Shown here one piece after another: positions 15,608 to 24,327 of a DNA stretch of 64,000 bases. The notes below the pieces were generated by a model, which saw nothing but the letters and a program-made list of their open reading frames with translations, searched no databases and had not been told where the DNA came from. How positions within the stretch are numbered: the stretch's first letter is position 1; every line of letters starts with the position of its first letter. The position numbers and the translations under genes are program-made. This DNA comes from Streptomyces abikoensis (GTDB lineage Bacteria; Actinomycetota; Actinomycetes; Streptomycetales; Streptomycetaceae), in assembly GCF_014648775.1 (NCBI RefSeq), contig NZ_BMRT01000003.1:744001-808000 (forward strand). Direction: 5' to 3'.

Positions 15608-16050
15608 GGGGTGGTCCTCGCCAGGGGACAGGCCATGGTGGCGCTGCGGGTGACGGTGAAGCCGGTGCCGGGGAGGAGGGGCGGGACGTCGACGGTCACG
15701 GTGGCCGTCGCCCGGTCCGCGCCGGGGGCGCAGGGGGCGGCGTCGACGTCCGCCCTGGCCGCGACCCAGGGGCTCACGGCCGCGCGGGCGGCTGCCGCCG
15801 GGGCGGTCCTCGGGGTGTCGACGGTGGCGGTCCGGGCGGCCGCGCGGGCGGCGGTGCCGGCTTGCTGGGTGGCGTAGGCGGCTATGCCCAGGTAGGCGGC
15901 GGCCAGGGCGAGGGTGAGGAGGAGGGGGAGGAAGCCGAGGAATTCGATGGAGGCCGAGCCTCGGTCGTTCCCGGGGGCTCCGCCCCCGGACCCCCGCTCC
16001 TCAAGCGCCGGAGGGGCTGGATTGTTGCCCGGAGAGGCTAAGTTCCCCAT
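15604..16050 (-). CDS. TadE-like minor pilin
   Basis: A 148-residue protein. The pilin-type processing site G|SASIEFLGF (Glu at +5) begins the helix FLGFLPLLLTLALAAAYLGI, followed by ATQQAGTAARAAARTA, the TadE pattern. The leader before the cleavage site is about 30 residues, and PAPPALEERGSGGGAPG within it is encoded by a Streptomyces dispersed repeat. ATG 16050 has GGGAGG 8 bases upstream, 3 bp after the stop of the TadZ-TadE gene. The stop overlaps tadA. Confidence 0.82.
   Translation of the reverse strand: MGNLASPGNNPAPPALEERGSGGGAPGNDRGSASIEFLGFLPLLLTLALAAAYLGIAAYATQQAGTAARAAARTATVDTPRTAPAAAARAAVSPWVAARADVDAAPCAPGADRATATVTVDVPPLLPGTGFTVTRSATMACPLARTTP
15971..16019. repeat. Dispersed GC-rich palindromic repeat inside tadE
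   Basis: CCGGGGGCTCCGCCCCCGG hairpin followed by CCCCCGCTCCTCAAGCGC and CGGAGGGGCTG. It is nearly identical to the intergenic element at 50073-50123, with one substitution and one base of length difference. Here it lies within the 5' coding part of tadE. Confidence 0.85.
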
Positions 16051-16053
16051 CTC

Positions 16054-17778
16054 TCAGTCCTCCCTCGCCACGCCCGCCGTGCTTTCCACCGTCCATGGCC
16101 AGTCGGCGGCGCCCGGGAAGAGGAGGGGGACCTTCACGCGGACGCTCGCGCTGTAGACCCCGGCCGCCGGGCCCGGTCCGCAGGACGGTTCCGTGTGCCA
16201 GGACTTCGGCATGTCCGCGCGGGCCGCCGCCGCGCAGTCGCGGCCGACGACGCCCGCGCGGGCGCCCTTGTCGGCGGCGTGCCCGGCCAGGGAGTAGCTG
16301 TAGCCGACCAGGACGCACTGCCAGACGACGGCCAGCGCGACGAGGATCAGCGGCAGGATCCCGACGAACTCCACCGCGACCTGACCCCGGTCGCCGAAAC
16401 GCTCGCCGAAGCGGTCTCGTCGCCGGAAGCGGCCGCCGGCCGGGGGCACCGGGGACAGCTGCTCCGGGCCCGTGCCCGGGCCCGTGCCCCCGCCGGTGGG
16501 AGCCGTGGCAGCGCCGCCCTCTATGGCACGGCGCCTCCGCAGGCCGCCCAGCGCTGCCGGGCGTTCGGCGGCGCCCGTACGGGCCGGGGACGTGGCCAGG
16601 CCCAGTTCGCCGGCCAGGGTCCACAGGGCCTGGCGGACGCCGGAGCGGGCGTCGAGGTCCTGCATCCGGCCGGAGTCCACGGCGCCCTGGAGCTCCTTGT
16701 AGCCGGCCGGGATGGTCGTGCGGGCGGCGCGGGTGCCGGTGGAGCGGGCGATGAGGGGCGGCTGGATCTCCGCGTTGCGGGTGTGGCGGTTGACCACGGT
16801 GGTCGTCTCCTCGGCCGTGCGGATCTGAAGCCGTTCCCAGAGCCGGACCATGCGCTTGGCCGCCCTGACGGACACCACGTCCGGCGTGGTGACCAGTAAC
16901 GCCAGGTCGGCCGCCTCGATGACGGCGGCGCCCGCCGCGGTGATCTGGGTGCCGCAGTCGGCGACGACGAGTTCGTAGCGGCCGCGCAGGGCGGCGGTGA
17001 TCTGCCGCGCGGCGGGTTCGCCGACGTCCTCGCCGCGTTCGCCCTCGGCCGGGGCGAGGAGCAGGCCGAGGCCGGTGGGGTGGGGGAAGACGGCGTCCGC
17101 CAGGACGCGCGGGGTGATGTCGCTGATGCCGGCGAGGTCGGCGATGGACCGGCGGAACTGTACGTCGAGGTAGGAGGCGACGTCGCCGGACTGGAGGTCC
17201 AGGTCGGCGAGGGCGACGGCCCGGCCGGCGGCGGAGGCGGCCAGGGCGAGCTGGACGGCGGTGACGGTCGTGCCGACGCCGCCCTTGGCGCCGACGACGG
17301 CGACGAGCGTGCCGCCCGCCCGGTCGGAGGCGGCGCTTCCGTCAGCGGTTCCCTCGGCCGCCGCGCCCAGATGACGGCGGACCCCGCTGGCCCAGTGCGC
17401 GGCGGCCTGGACGCGGGCGCCCAGTTCCTCGTAGGTCGGCGGCAGTATGGCGAGGCCGCGCGCGCCGACGTCCATGGCGGCGGCGTAGAGGGCGGGCCCG
17501 GCGTCCGCCGACATGAGGATCACGCCGGTGGCGGGGAAGCGCAGGGCGATCTCGCGGACGCTTTCGAGGGCGGGCGCGGGCCCGAGGCGCTCGTGCACGA
17601 GGACGACCTCGGGCAGGTGGGCGATCCCGCCCGCGCCCAGCGCGGCGAGCGCGTCCAGCAGGCGGGCGGAGTCGCCGACGCCGGGCAGGACCGCCACGCC
17701 GGGGAGTCCGGCGAGCACTCCGGCGACGGCGCGGGCGGTGCCGGGGTCGCCGACGGCCGGGAGGATTCTGATCGTCAC
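16054..17778 (-). CDS. TadZ/CpaE-type ATPase fused to a TadE-like pilin domain
   Basis: A 574-residue protein. Residues 1-150 form a receiver-like domain (VVLVHERLGPAPALESVREI). Residues 170-400 are a MinD/ParA-like ATPase with VVGAKGGVGTTVTAVQLALA (the second Walker Lys replaced by Thr, as in TadZ/CpaE) and VALADLDLQSGDVASYLDVQ. The last 113 residues, after a Gly/Pro-rich linker, are a TadE-like pilin: G|QVAVEFVGIL at about 465 and a membrane helix (LPLILVALAVVWQCVLVGYS). TadZ localises the pilus machine. GTG 17778 is chosen for GGAGGAGG upstream; longer starts are out of family. Prepilin peptidase cleavage at Gly 465 would separate the two parts. Confidence 0.82.
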   Translation of the reverse strand: MTIRILPAVGDPGTARAVAGVLAGLPGVAVLPGVGDSARLLDALAALGAGGIAHLPEVVLVHERLGPAPALESVREIALRFPATGVILMSADAGPALYAAAMDVGARGLAILPPTYEELGARVQAAAHWASGVRRHLGAAAEGTADGSAASDRAGGTLVAVVGAKGGVGTTVTAVQLALAASAAGRAVALADLDLQSGDVASYLDVQFRRSIADLAGISDITPRVLADAVFPHPTGLGLLLAPAEGERGEDVGEPAARQITAALRGRYELVVADCGTQITAAGAAVIEAADLALLVTTPDVVSVRAAKRMVRLWERLQIRTAEETTTVVNRHTRNAEIQPPLIARSTGTRAARTTIPAGYKELQGAVDSGRMQDLDARSGVRQALWTLAGELGLATSPARTGAAERPAALGGLRRRRAIEGGAATAPTGGGTGPGTGPEQLSPVPPAGGRFRRRDRFGERFGDRGQVAVEFVGILPLILVALAVVWQCVLVGYSYSLAGHAADKGARAGVVGRDCAAAARADMPKSWHTEPSCGPGPAAGVYSASVRVKVPLLFPGAADWPWTVESTAGVARED

Positions 17779-17830
17779 CGGGAGCCTGCCTCCTCCATCC
17801 ACACTCGGGTCCTCGAATCCTCGGGTCCGG

Positions 17831-18550
17831 CTACTTGTCACCGTCGAGGGTGTACGTGCGGTCGCTTCCGCCGACGGGTTCCTGGCTGCCGGGGGCGACG
17901 AGGGCGAGCCGGACGTGCGAGGCGAACGACTCGGCGTAGGCGACGCGCTGGGCGTCCTTGGTGTCCAGGGCGAAGGTGATCGGCACGGCCTCGCCCGCCT
18001 GCCGGGTGGTGGCGGCGGACCGGCTGTCGCCGTCCCGCTTGAAGGGCGTGAGCTTGCCGACGTCGATGACCTGGGCACCGCTGACGATCACCTTGGAGAC
18101 GGGCTTGGCGCCCTGTTCCTTGGCGTCGAAGGTGGCGTAGATGTTGACCCGCGCGCCCGGCTGGATCTTGCCGGCGACGCCCGTGGCCGCGTCGATCATG
18201 ATGGCGATCTCCTGCTTGCCGGGGGCGAGGGCGGGCCGGGCGACGATCATGTCGCTCTGGAGCAACGAGCCCTTCCGCAGCGGGGTGACGGCGATCTTGC
18301 CGTGCACGGCGGAGAGGTCGGTGACGGCGGTGACGGGGAGCCAGCGCCTGGGCATGGAGATCTTCTCGAACTCGTCCGTGTCCAGGTCGCGGTAGGCGGG
18401 GATGTCGGTCTTCAGCCGGTACGCGGTGATCTCGGGTCCGGTCTTCGACTCGGCGTCGTGGATGACCGAGAACACCCCGGCGAACGCGCCGACGGCGCAG
18501 AGGGCCGACAGGAGCAGCAGGACGATGCCGCGTCGCTGGCGTGAATTCAT
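17831..18550 (-). CDS. cpaB: CpaB/RcpC-type SAF-domain pilus protein
   Basis: A 239-residue protein. An N-terminal membrane helix (GIVLLLLSALCAVGAFAGVF) is followed by an SAF domain: ITAYRLKTDIPAYRDLDTDE, then IAVTPLRKGSLLQSDMI. A RcpC-type beta domain follows with IMIDAATGVAGKIQPGARVN and VNIYATF. In Tad systems CpaB/RcpC is a periplasmic or wall-facing component; Gram-positive versions have the same layout but an uncertain partner. It sits upstream of the TadZ fusion with a 52-bp gap. Confidence 0.87.
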   Translation of the reverse strand: MNSRQRRGIVLLLLSALCAVGAFAGVFSVIHDAESKTGPEITAYRLKTDIPAYRDLDTDEFEKISMPRRWLPVTAVTDLSAVHGKIAVTPLRKGSLLQSDMIVARPALAPGKQEIAIMIDAATGVAGKIQPGARVNIYATFDAKEQGAKPVSKVIVSGAQVIDVGKLTPFKRDGDSRSAATTRQAGEAVPITFALDTKDAQRVAYAESFASHVRLALVAPGSQEPVGGSDRTYTLDGDK

Positions 18551-18592
18551 GGGGTGGCGAACCTCGTTCGGACCGGGGTCGGGGGCGGGACG

Positions 18593-18660
18593 GGCATCGG
18601 GTCAGGCATCGGGGCGGGCTGCGGGTCAGGCATCGGGGCAGGCATCGAAACGGTCATCGG
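18593..18660. repeat. 12-bp minisatellite upstream of cpaB
   Basis: Five to six units of GGCATCGGGKCR (for example 18593-18604, 18605-18616, 18629-18640) fill most of the 124-bp gap between cpaB and the zinc-ribbon gene. The third and last two units are diverged. Confidence 0.8.
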
Positions 18661-18674
18661 ACGGTCGCGCCCGC

Positions 18675-19643
18675 TCAGCGGCCGCTCGTCGCCTGGGCGG
18701 CGTGGCGGGCGCCGGGCCCCCGGGCGACGGGCGGGCCGAGGGCGTGGGAGTGGGCGCGGGAGTGGGCGGTGCGGTCGCCGGCTGCGCCGGCCTCGCCGGT
18801 CGCGGCGTCCGCGCGCGGCACGGGCGCGGAGCAGAAACCGCAGCGGTCACCGATGAGTTCGAGGCCGCACCAGCGGCACTCCTCGCGGCGCACGGAGGTG
18901 ACGAGCTGGTAGAGCACGGACGGGTCGGGGATGGCGGCCGCGAACTCGACGGCCCGCCGGTTGCCCCACCAGCGCCGGGAGTCGGCGGGCAGCGGGAGGA
19001 TCTCCTGGACGCCCTGGACGCGCCAGCCCGGGGCGAGGGTGTCGGTGACCCAGTCCTCCCCGGTGCCGGAGCGGGGGCGGGAGCGGGCGACGGTCAGCCG
19101 GGTGGCGAAGCCGGGGCCGTCGGGGGTCTCGCCGGGCCCGGTGCGCAGCAGTCTGCGGGCGGGATTGACGAGGACGCCGAAGCGGGTGCCCGGAACGAGC
19201 GAGCTGACGTGCGCGCCGATGCCCACGTCCACGCGGTCGCAGCGGGCGACGGAGGACAGCTGGGCGCCCGCGTAGATGTAGTGGGTGAGCAGCCGGGCGG
19301 CGGAGGCGAGCACGCCGGGGCTGAGGTCGGAGACCGACAACTGCCGTAACTGCCGGGCCAGGACGCCGACGGCGAGCGGTGGCAGGGCGACGGGCAGCAG
19401 GGCGACGCGGTCGCTCTCCAGGACCGAGCGCACGGTGTGCAGCCGGCGGACGTAGGCGGCGGGGAGGGAGTCGGGGTAGAGGACGACGAGGTGCCCGCAC
19501 TGTTCGAGCAGGAGGGCGGCCTGGGTGACGGCGGTCTCCAGGGGCTGCTCCTCGGGGGGCCGCAGCACGGCGGCCGCCGGGACGGGCCCGCCGGGCGGGG
19601 GGAGCACCAGATCGGAGCTGGTGACCGCTATCGCAATCGGCAC
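18675..19643 (-). CDS. Tad-operon leader protein with C-terminal zinc ribbon
   Basis: A 322-residue protein. An N-terminal region of about 260 residues has no family I can name (APGWRVQGVQEILPLPADSR near 235). It is followed by a treble-clef zinc ribbon CRWCGLELIGDRCGFC (four Cys as two C-x2-C knuckles) near residue 280 and an Ala/His-rich tail. It seems to lack membrane segments, so it is probably cytosolic. GTG 19643 follows GGGGAAG. It is the first gene of the leftward pilus operon and divergent from the chitinase. The position suggests an assembly or regulatory factor specific to actinobacterial Tad systems. Confidence 0.7.
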   Translation of the reverse strand: MPIAIAVTSSDLVLPPPGGPVPAAAVLRPPEEQPLETAVTQAALLLEQCGHLVVLYPDSLPAAYVRRLHTVRSVLESDRVALLPVALPPLAVGVLARQLRQLSVSDLSPGVLASAARLLTHYIYAGAQLSSVARCDRVDVGIGAHVSSLVPGTRFGVLVNPARRLLRTGPGETPDGPGFATRLTVARSRPRSGTGEDWVTDTLAPGWRVQGVQEILPLPADSRRWWGNRRAVEFAAAIPDPSVLYQLVTSVRREECRWCGLELIGDRCGFCSAPVPRADAATGEAGAAGDRTAHSRAHSHALGPPVARGPGARHAAQATSGR

Positions 19644-19811
19644 GTCGGCTTCCCCGTTCACTCCGGCCGCGGGGGCTCCGGCGGTCGCAGATCGATACTG
19701 CCCAGTGCTGGCGCCTCCGCACTTTATCCACGAATGGAGCGGCTGAGAACAGTTCCTCGATGTTTGCCCCACGGGGTGGTGGCGGTGGTGCCGAAGCCTT
19801 GACGAAAGCAT

Positions 19812-19823
19812 TGGTCTGGACCA
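19812..19823. promoter_or_regulatory. DasR-responsive element (dre) upstream of chitinase
   Basis: TGGTCTGGACCA is a 12-bp palindrome with one mismatch to the DasR core TGGTCTAGACCA. It lies about 95 bp upstream of the chitinase start. DasR, the GntR-family GlcNAc-responsive regulator, is known to control chitinase genes in Streptomyces. Confidence 0.8.
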
Positions 19824-19916
19824 CATTGGCGCCACGGACGGTGGCCACCGTTCCGTATGAACACCCCCCAATCACACCTCATCGCAGCGTCAACTTCCTT
19901 CCCACCGGAGGCAGTA

Positions 19917-21692
19917 GTGGAACGCATACCCGACCATCGGCACCGGCCACGTCCGCCCCGCCCACCCCTCAGACGCCGACTCGGACGACGACTCGGACGA
20001 CGCTTCGGCGGCGCCCTCGCCGCCGTCGCGCTCGCGACCGGCGGACTCGTGGCCCTGGGCGGTACGAGCGCGGGGGCCGCCCGGGCCGCCGCCCCGGCCG
20101 CCGACGGCCCGAATCTCGTCAAGAACCCCGGCTTCGAGTCCGGCCTCTCCTCCTGGAGCTGTACCGGCGGCAGCGGCACGACGGTCGCCTCACCCGCGCA
20201 CTCCGGCTCCGCCGCGCTCCGGGCCGCCCCCACCGGCTCGGACACCGCCACGTGTGCGCAGAGCGTGAACGTGCGGCCCAACTCCTCCTACACGCTGAGC
20301 GCGTGGGTGCGGGGCTCGTACGTCTACCTCGGCGCGAGCGGGACGGGCACCACGGACGCGTCGACGTGGACGCCGAACGCGGCCGACTGGCAGCAGCTCA
20401 CCACCGGTTTCACAACCGGAGCGAACACCACCTCCGTCACGGTGTTCACCCATGGGTGGTACGGGCAGCCCGCCTACTTCGCCGACGACATCACCCTCAC
20501 GGGTCCCGGCGGCGGCGACCCGGGCGATCCCGGCGGCCAGGTGCCCGACGCGCCGGGCGGGCTGGCGGCCGGCGCGGTCACCGCGTCGTCCGTGGCCCTG
20601 AGCTGGCAGGCCGTGCCCGGCGCGACCGGCTACACCGTCTACCGGGACGGCGCCAGGGCACTGTCGACGACCGGTACGTCCACCACCGTCACCGGGCTGG
20701 CGGCGGCCACCTCGTACCGCTTCCAGGTGACGGCTTCCAACGCCGCCGGCGAATCGGCCGCCTCGGCGGCCGTCACCGCCACGACGGCCGGGGGCGGGGG
20801 CGGCACCCCGGGCGTGCCCCGGCACGCGGTGACCGGCTACTGGCAGAACTTCGACAACGGCGCCACCGTCCAGAAGATCGCCGACGTCCCGGCCGCGTAC
20901 GACATCATCGCCGTCGCCTTCGCGGACGCGACGACCACACCCGGGGCCGTCGACTTCGCCCTCGACCCGGCGCTGAAATACCCGGAGGCGGCGTTTAAAG
21001 CGGACATCGCCGCCAAACAGGCGGCGGGAAAGTCCGTCGTCATCTCCGTCGGGGGCGAGCGGGGCGCGGTGAGCGTCAACGACGCGACGTCCGCGAACAA
21101 CTTCGCCGACAGCGTGTACGCGCTGATGCGGAAATACGGCTTCAACGGCGTCGACATCGACCTGGAGAACGGGCTGAACCCGACGTACATGACGCAGGCG
21201 CTGCGCGCGCTGTCGGCGAAGGCGGGCGACAAGCTCGTCATCACGATGGCGCCGCAGACGATCGACATGCAGTCGACGTCCTCGGCCTACTTCAGGACCG
21301 CGCTCGACATCAAGGACATCCTGACCGTCGTCAACACGCAGTTCTACAACAGCGGCGCGATGAACGGCTGCGACGGGAACGTGTACGCGCAGGGCTCGGT
21401 GGACTTCCTGACCGCGCTGGCCTGCGTCCAGCTGGAGGGCGGGCTGGACCCCTCCCAGGTGGGCCTGGGGGTGCCCGCCTCGCCGCGTGGGGCGGGCAGC
21501 GGGTACGTGGCGCCGTCCGTGGTCAACGCGGCCCTGGACTGCCTCACCAAGGGGACGGGCTGTGGTTCGTTCAAGCCGTCGCGTACGTACCCGGGGCTGC
21601 GGGGCGCGATGACGTGGTCCACGAACTGGGACGCCACGGCGGGCAACGCCTGGTCGAACGCGGTGGGGGCGCACGTTCACGGTTTGCCGTAG
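19917..21692 (+). CDS. Secreted GH18 chitinase with CBM and FnIII domains
   Basis: A 591-residue protein with a long basic signal peptide containing ALAAVALATGGLVALG. A carbohydrate-binding module follows (NLVKNPGFESGLSSWSC, CBM4/9-like jelly roll, about residues 65-200). Next comes a fibronectin III domain (VPDAPGGLAAGAVTASSVAL, about 212-300). The GH18 barrel runs from HAVTGYWQNFDNG onward, with the catalytic motif FNGVDIDLENG (D-x-x-D-x-D-x-E pattern; Glu is the acid/base) and a terminal MTWSTNWD. It endolytically hydrolyses chitin outside the cell. GTG 19917 follows GGAGG by 5 bases. It is expected to be induced when GlcNAc-6-phosphate releases DasR from the upstream site. Confidence 0.93.
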   Translation: MERIPDHRHRPRPPRPPLRRRLGRRLGRRFGGALAAVALATGGLVALGGTSAGAARAAAPAADGPNLVKNPGFESGLSSWSCTGGSGTTVASPAHSGSAALRAAPTGSDTATCAQSVNVRPNSSYTLSAWVRGSYVYLGASGTGTTDASTWTPNAADWQQLTTGFTTGANTTSVTVFTHGWYGQPAYFADDITLTGPGGGDPGDPGGQVPDAPGGLAAGAVTASSVALSWQAVPGATGYTVYRDGARALSTTGTSTTVTGLAAATSYRFQVTASNAAGESAASAAVTATTAGGGGGTPGVPRHAVTGYWQNFDNGATVQKIADVPAAYDIIAVAFADATTTPGAVDFALDPALKYPEAAFKADIAAKQAAGKSVVISVGGERGAVSVNDATSANNFADSVYALMRKYGFNGVDIDLENGLNPTYMTQALRALSAKAGDKLVITMAPQTIDMQSTSSAYFRTALDIKDILTVVNTQFYNSGAMNGCDGNVYAQGSVDFLTALACVQLEGGLDPSQVGLGVPASPRGAGSGYVAPSVVNAALDCLTKGTGCGSFKPSRTYPGLRGAMTWSTNWDATAGNAWSNAVGAHVHGLP

Positions 21693-21750
21693 GCGACCGG
21701 GTGCCGGACGGGCCGAGGTCAGCCCGCCCGGCACCGCAGGACCGAGCCGG

Positions 21751-22638
21751 TCAGCGGCGGGTCAGTTCCTCCCCCGCCGGCTTCGGGAGCTCGCAGCCCG
21801 GCAGGTCGAGGTCGATCTTGTTGCCGGTGCCGACGCACTTCGTGATGCCGTACGTCTGCTCGGCGTAGTTGATGCCCCGGCGGACGGTGACGGTGCCGTT
21901 CTCGTCGACCTCGCACGGGTTGTTCATCGTGCAGCGCTCGCCGTTCTCGTTGCCCGTGTTGTTGATGGCGACGACCTTGCCGGAGTTCACGTCGATGACG
22001 GGCGAGCCGGACGTGCCACCTATGGTGTTGCAGGACGGGGTGTAGCGGAGCGAGTCCTTCCAGGTCCAGTCGGCCTCGCGGAGCTGGTGGACGAACCCGT
22101 CGACGTTGCAGGAGTAAATGCGCTTCCAGTAGCCGGAGACGACCTTGATGGGCGTGCCGGCGACGGGGTGGTCGCCCGAGAGACGGAGGGCGTCGATGCC
22201 GTACTGCTGCTTGATCCGCGCGTAGGTGGTGTTCAGCTCGTAGAGCGTGACGTCGGTGTCCGTCATCGTCGCGTACGAGACCTTGGTGGCCTGGAGCGTG
22301 GCGACCTTGCCGGCGGTGGAGTTGAGCAGGCTGAAGGTGCGGCTGGAGGGCTGGTCGACAAGGACCTCGCCGGGGCCGGGCATGCCGGTCTCCAGGCAGT
22401 GGCCGTTGGTCATCACGAGGGCGGGGTCGTTGTCCGCCGAGCTTGGCATGCGGATCAGCGAGCCGGAACAGTTGCTCAGCGCCACGGTGCCGGCGAAGTC
22501 GACGGCTTTGGTCTTGGCCTTGGCCTGCGCGGCGGCCGGTGTGGCCGGTGCGGCCGTGGCGGGTCCGGCGCCGACGCCGGCGACGGTCGCCCCGGTGAGC
22601 AGCAGCGTCGTGAGCGCACCGACGAGAGGTCGTCTCAT
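21751..22638 (-). CDS. Secreted trypsin-like serine protease (S1)
   Basis: A 295-residue protein with a Sec signal (LVGALTTLLLTGATVAGVGA). The triad is visible: His in VMTNGHCLE (about residue 80), Asp in TDTDVTLYEL and Ser in GGTSGSPVIDVNSGKVV. Cys pairs (SNCSGSLI/GHC; YSCNVDG/PSCNTIGG; ERCTMNNPCE) indicate disulfides of an extracellular enzyme. The Ala-rich segment after the signal may be a short propeptide. ATG 22638 is chosen as it begins the signal peptide; the upstream extension is out of family. Divergent from the carboxypeptidase gene. Confidence 0.87.
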   Translation of the reverse strand: MRRPLVGALTTLLLTGATVAGVGAGPATAAPATPAAAQAKAKTKAVDFAGTVALSNCSGSLIRMPSSADNDPALVMTNGHCLETGMPGPGEVLVDQPSSRTFSLLNSTAGKVATLQATKVSYATMTDTDVTLYELNTTYARIKQQYGIDALRLSGDHPVAGTPIKVVSGYWKRIYSCNVDGFVHQLREADWTWKDSLRYTPSCNTIGGTSGSPVIDVNSGKVVAINNTGNENGERCTMNNPCEVDENGTVTVRRGINYAEQTYGITKCVGTGNKIDLDLPGCELPKPAGEELTRR

Positions 22639-22863
22639 GGGGGGTGGTCCTCTCCGTTCAGAAGTGCATCCGGTTTTGACGTGTGCATTGTTGGGGCCGG
22701 TGTGGGCGCCCGGCAATCAAGCGGTCTGAAGTGGTGGGGAAGTTGGCCTGTTTCCCTCGCACACTTCTCCTTGACCCGCTCATGACATCCCTCGAACACT
22801 GGGGAGGATCGGCACAGCGAACACCCCCCTCATTCGTCGCACGAACGCCCCTCAGGAGGCCGC

Positions 22864-24270
22864 ATGCGACCCCACACCCCCCGTACCCGCAGGAGCCACG
22901 GCCGGTGGGCCGCCGCCACGGGCGCCGCCCTGCTCACCCTGGCCATGGCCGCCCCTGCGTCCTCGCACGGCGCGGACCGCCCGGACCGCTCGAACGGAAC
23001 CTTCTCGAACGGAACGTTCTCGAACGGCACCCGGACGGACGGCACTCACGCGGATGAGATCCGTGCGAACGACACCCGCTCGTACGAGGTCGCCGGGCCG
23101 AGAACCGCCGCCCAGCGCACCGCCGTCGCCGCGACCGGCGTCTCGGTCGACGCCGTGCGGAAGGACTCCGTCGTCGTCACCGCCAACGCCGCGCAGGTCG
23201 AGCGCATCCGCGCCATGGGCCACCGGGTGACGGCCCTGCCCGGCGCCCCGGACCGCGGCCGCGCCGCCCAGCCGTACGACTTCCCGCCGGCGGACTCGAA
23301 GTACCACAACTACGCCCGCGCCATGGCGGAGATCGACGCGGACATCGCCGCGTACCCGTCCCTCATGAGCAAGCAGGTCATCGGCAAGTCCTACGAGGGC
23401 CGGGACATCATCGCCGTGAAGGTCACCAACGGCTCGGCGCCGACGGACGCCGCCAAACCCGAGGTCCTCTTCACCCACCACCAGCACGCCCGCGAGCACC
23501 TGACCGTCGAGATGGCGCTGTACCTGCTCAAGGAGTTCGGCTCCCAGTACGGCAAGGACGCGCGCGTCACCAAGATGCTCGACAGCCGGGTGATCTGGAT
23601 CGTGCCCGACGTCAATCCCGACGGCGGCGAATACGACATCGCCACCGGCACCTACCGCGGCTGGCGCAAGAACCGGCAGCCCAACGCCGGTTCGAACTCC
23701 CGGGGCACGGACACCAACCGCAACTGGGACTACAAGTGGGGCTGCTGCGGCGGCTCGTCGGGCAGCACCGGCTCGGAGACCTACCGCGGCTCCGGCCCGG
23801 AGTCGGCCCCCGAGGTGAAGGTCGTCGCGGACTTCGTCCGCAGCCGCGTCGTCGGCGGCAAGCAGCAGATCAAGGCCGCCATCGACTTCCACACCTACAG
23901 CGAGCTGGTGCTCTGGCCGTTCGGCTGGACGCACGACGACACGGCGCCCGGCATGACGCAGGACGACCGCGACGCGTTCGCGACCGTCGGGAAGTCCATG
24001 GCCGCGAGCAACGGCTACACGCCGGAGCAGTCCAGCGACCTGTACATCACGGACGGGTCGATCGACGACTGGCTCTGGGGCAACCAGAAGATCTTCGCCT
24101 ACACCTTCGAGATGTACCCGGACTCGAGCGGGGCGGGCGGCGGCTTCTACCCGCCGGCATCGGTCATCGACCGCGAGGTGGCGCGCAACCGGGAGGCGGT
24201 GCTCCAGCTCCTGGAGAACGCGGACTGCATGTACCGGTCGATCGGGAAGGAGCAGCAGTACTGCTCATGA
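22864..24270 (+). CDS. Secreted zinc carboxypeptidase (M14)
   Basis: A 468-residue protein with a signal peptide and a propeptide of about 110 residues. The M14 catalytic domain has the zinc motif [12 protein letters not shown] (His and Glu), substrate-binding RNW in [14 protein letters not shown], the third ligand His in [16 protein letters not shown] and the catalytic Glu in YTFEMYP near the C-terminus. This is the Streptomyces carboxypeptidase T/SG type cleaving C-terminal residues of extracellular peptides. CAGGAGG lies 4 bases before ATG 22864. The propeptide begins with a short tandem repeat. Together with the neighbouring S1 protease it suggests a scavenging pair. Confidence 0.92.
   Translation: MRPHTPRTRRSHGRWAAATGAALLTLAMAAPASSHGADRPDRSNGTFSNGTFSNGTRTDGTHADEIRANDTRSYEVAGPRTAAQRTAVAATGVSVDAVRKDSVVVTANAAQVERIRAMGHRVTALPGAPDRGRAAQPYDFPPADSKYHNYARAMAEIDADIAAYPSLMSKQVIGKSYEGRDIIAVKVTNGSAPTDAAKPEVLFTHHQHAREHLTVEMALYLLKEFGSQYGKDARVTKMLDSRVIWIVPDVNPDGGEYDIATGTYRGWRKNRQPNAGSNSRGTDTNRNWDYKWGCCGGSSGSTGSETYRGSGPESAPEVKVVADFVRSRVVGGKQQIKAAIDFHTYSELVLWPFGWTHDDTAPGMTQDDRDAFATVGKSMAASNGYTPEQSSDLYITDGSIDDWLWGNQKIFAYTFEMYPDSSGAGGGFYPPASVIDREVARNREAVLQLLENADCMYRSIGKEQQYCS
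22990..23034 (+). repeat. 15-bp tandem repeat in the carboxypeptidase propeptide
   Basis: Three in-frame copies of TCGAACGGAACSTTC (22990-23004, 23005-23019, and a diverged 23020-23034) encode [10 protein letters not shown] and SNGTR. The repeats lie just after the signal peptide. Confidence 0.85.
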
Positions 24271-24327
24271 CCGCCCCGCTCCGCCCCTGCTGGGTCCGGG
24301 CCCGCTGACGTCCGGGCCCGCTGAGGC

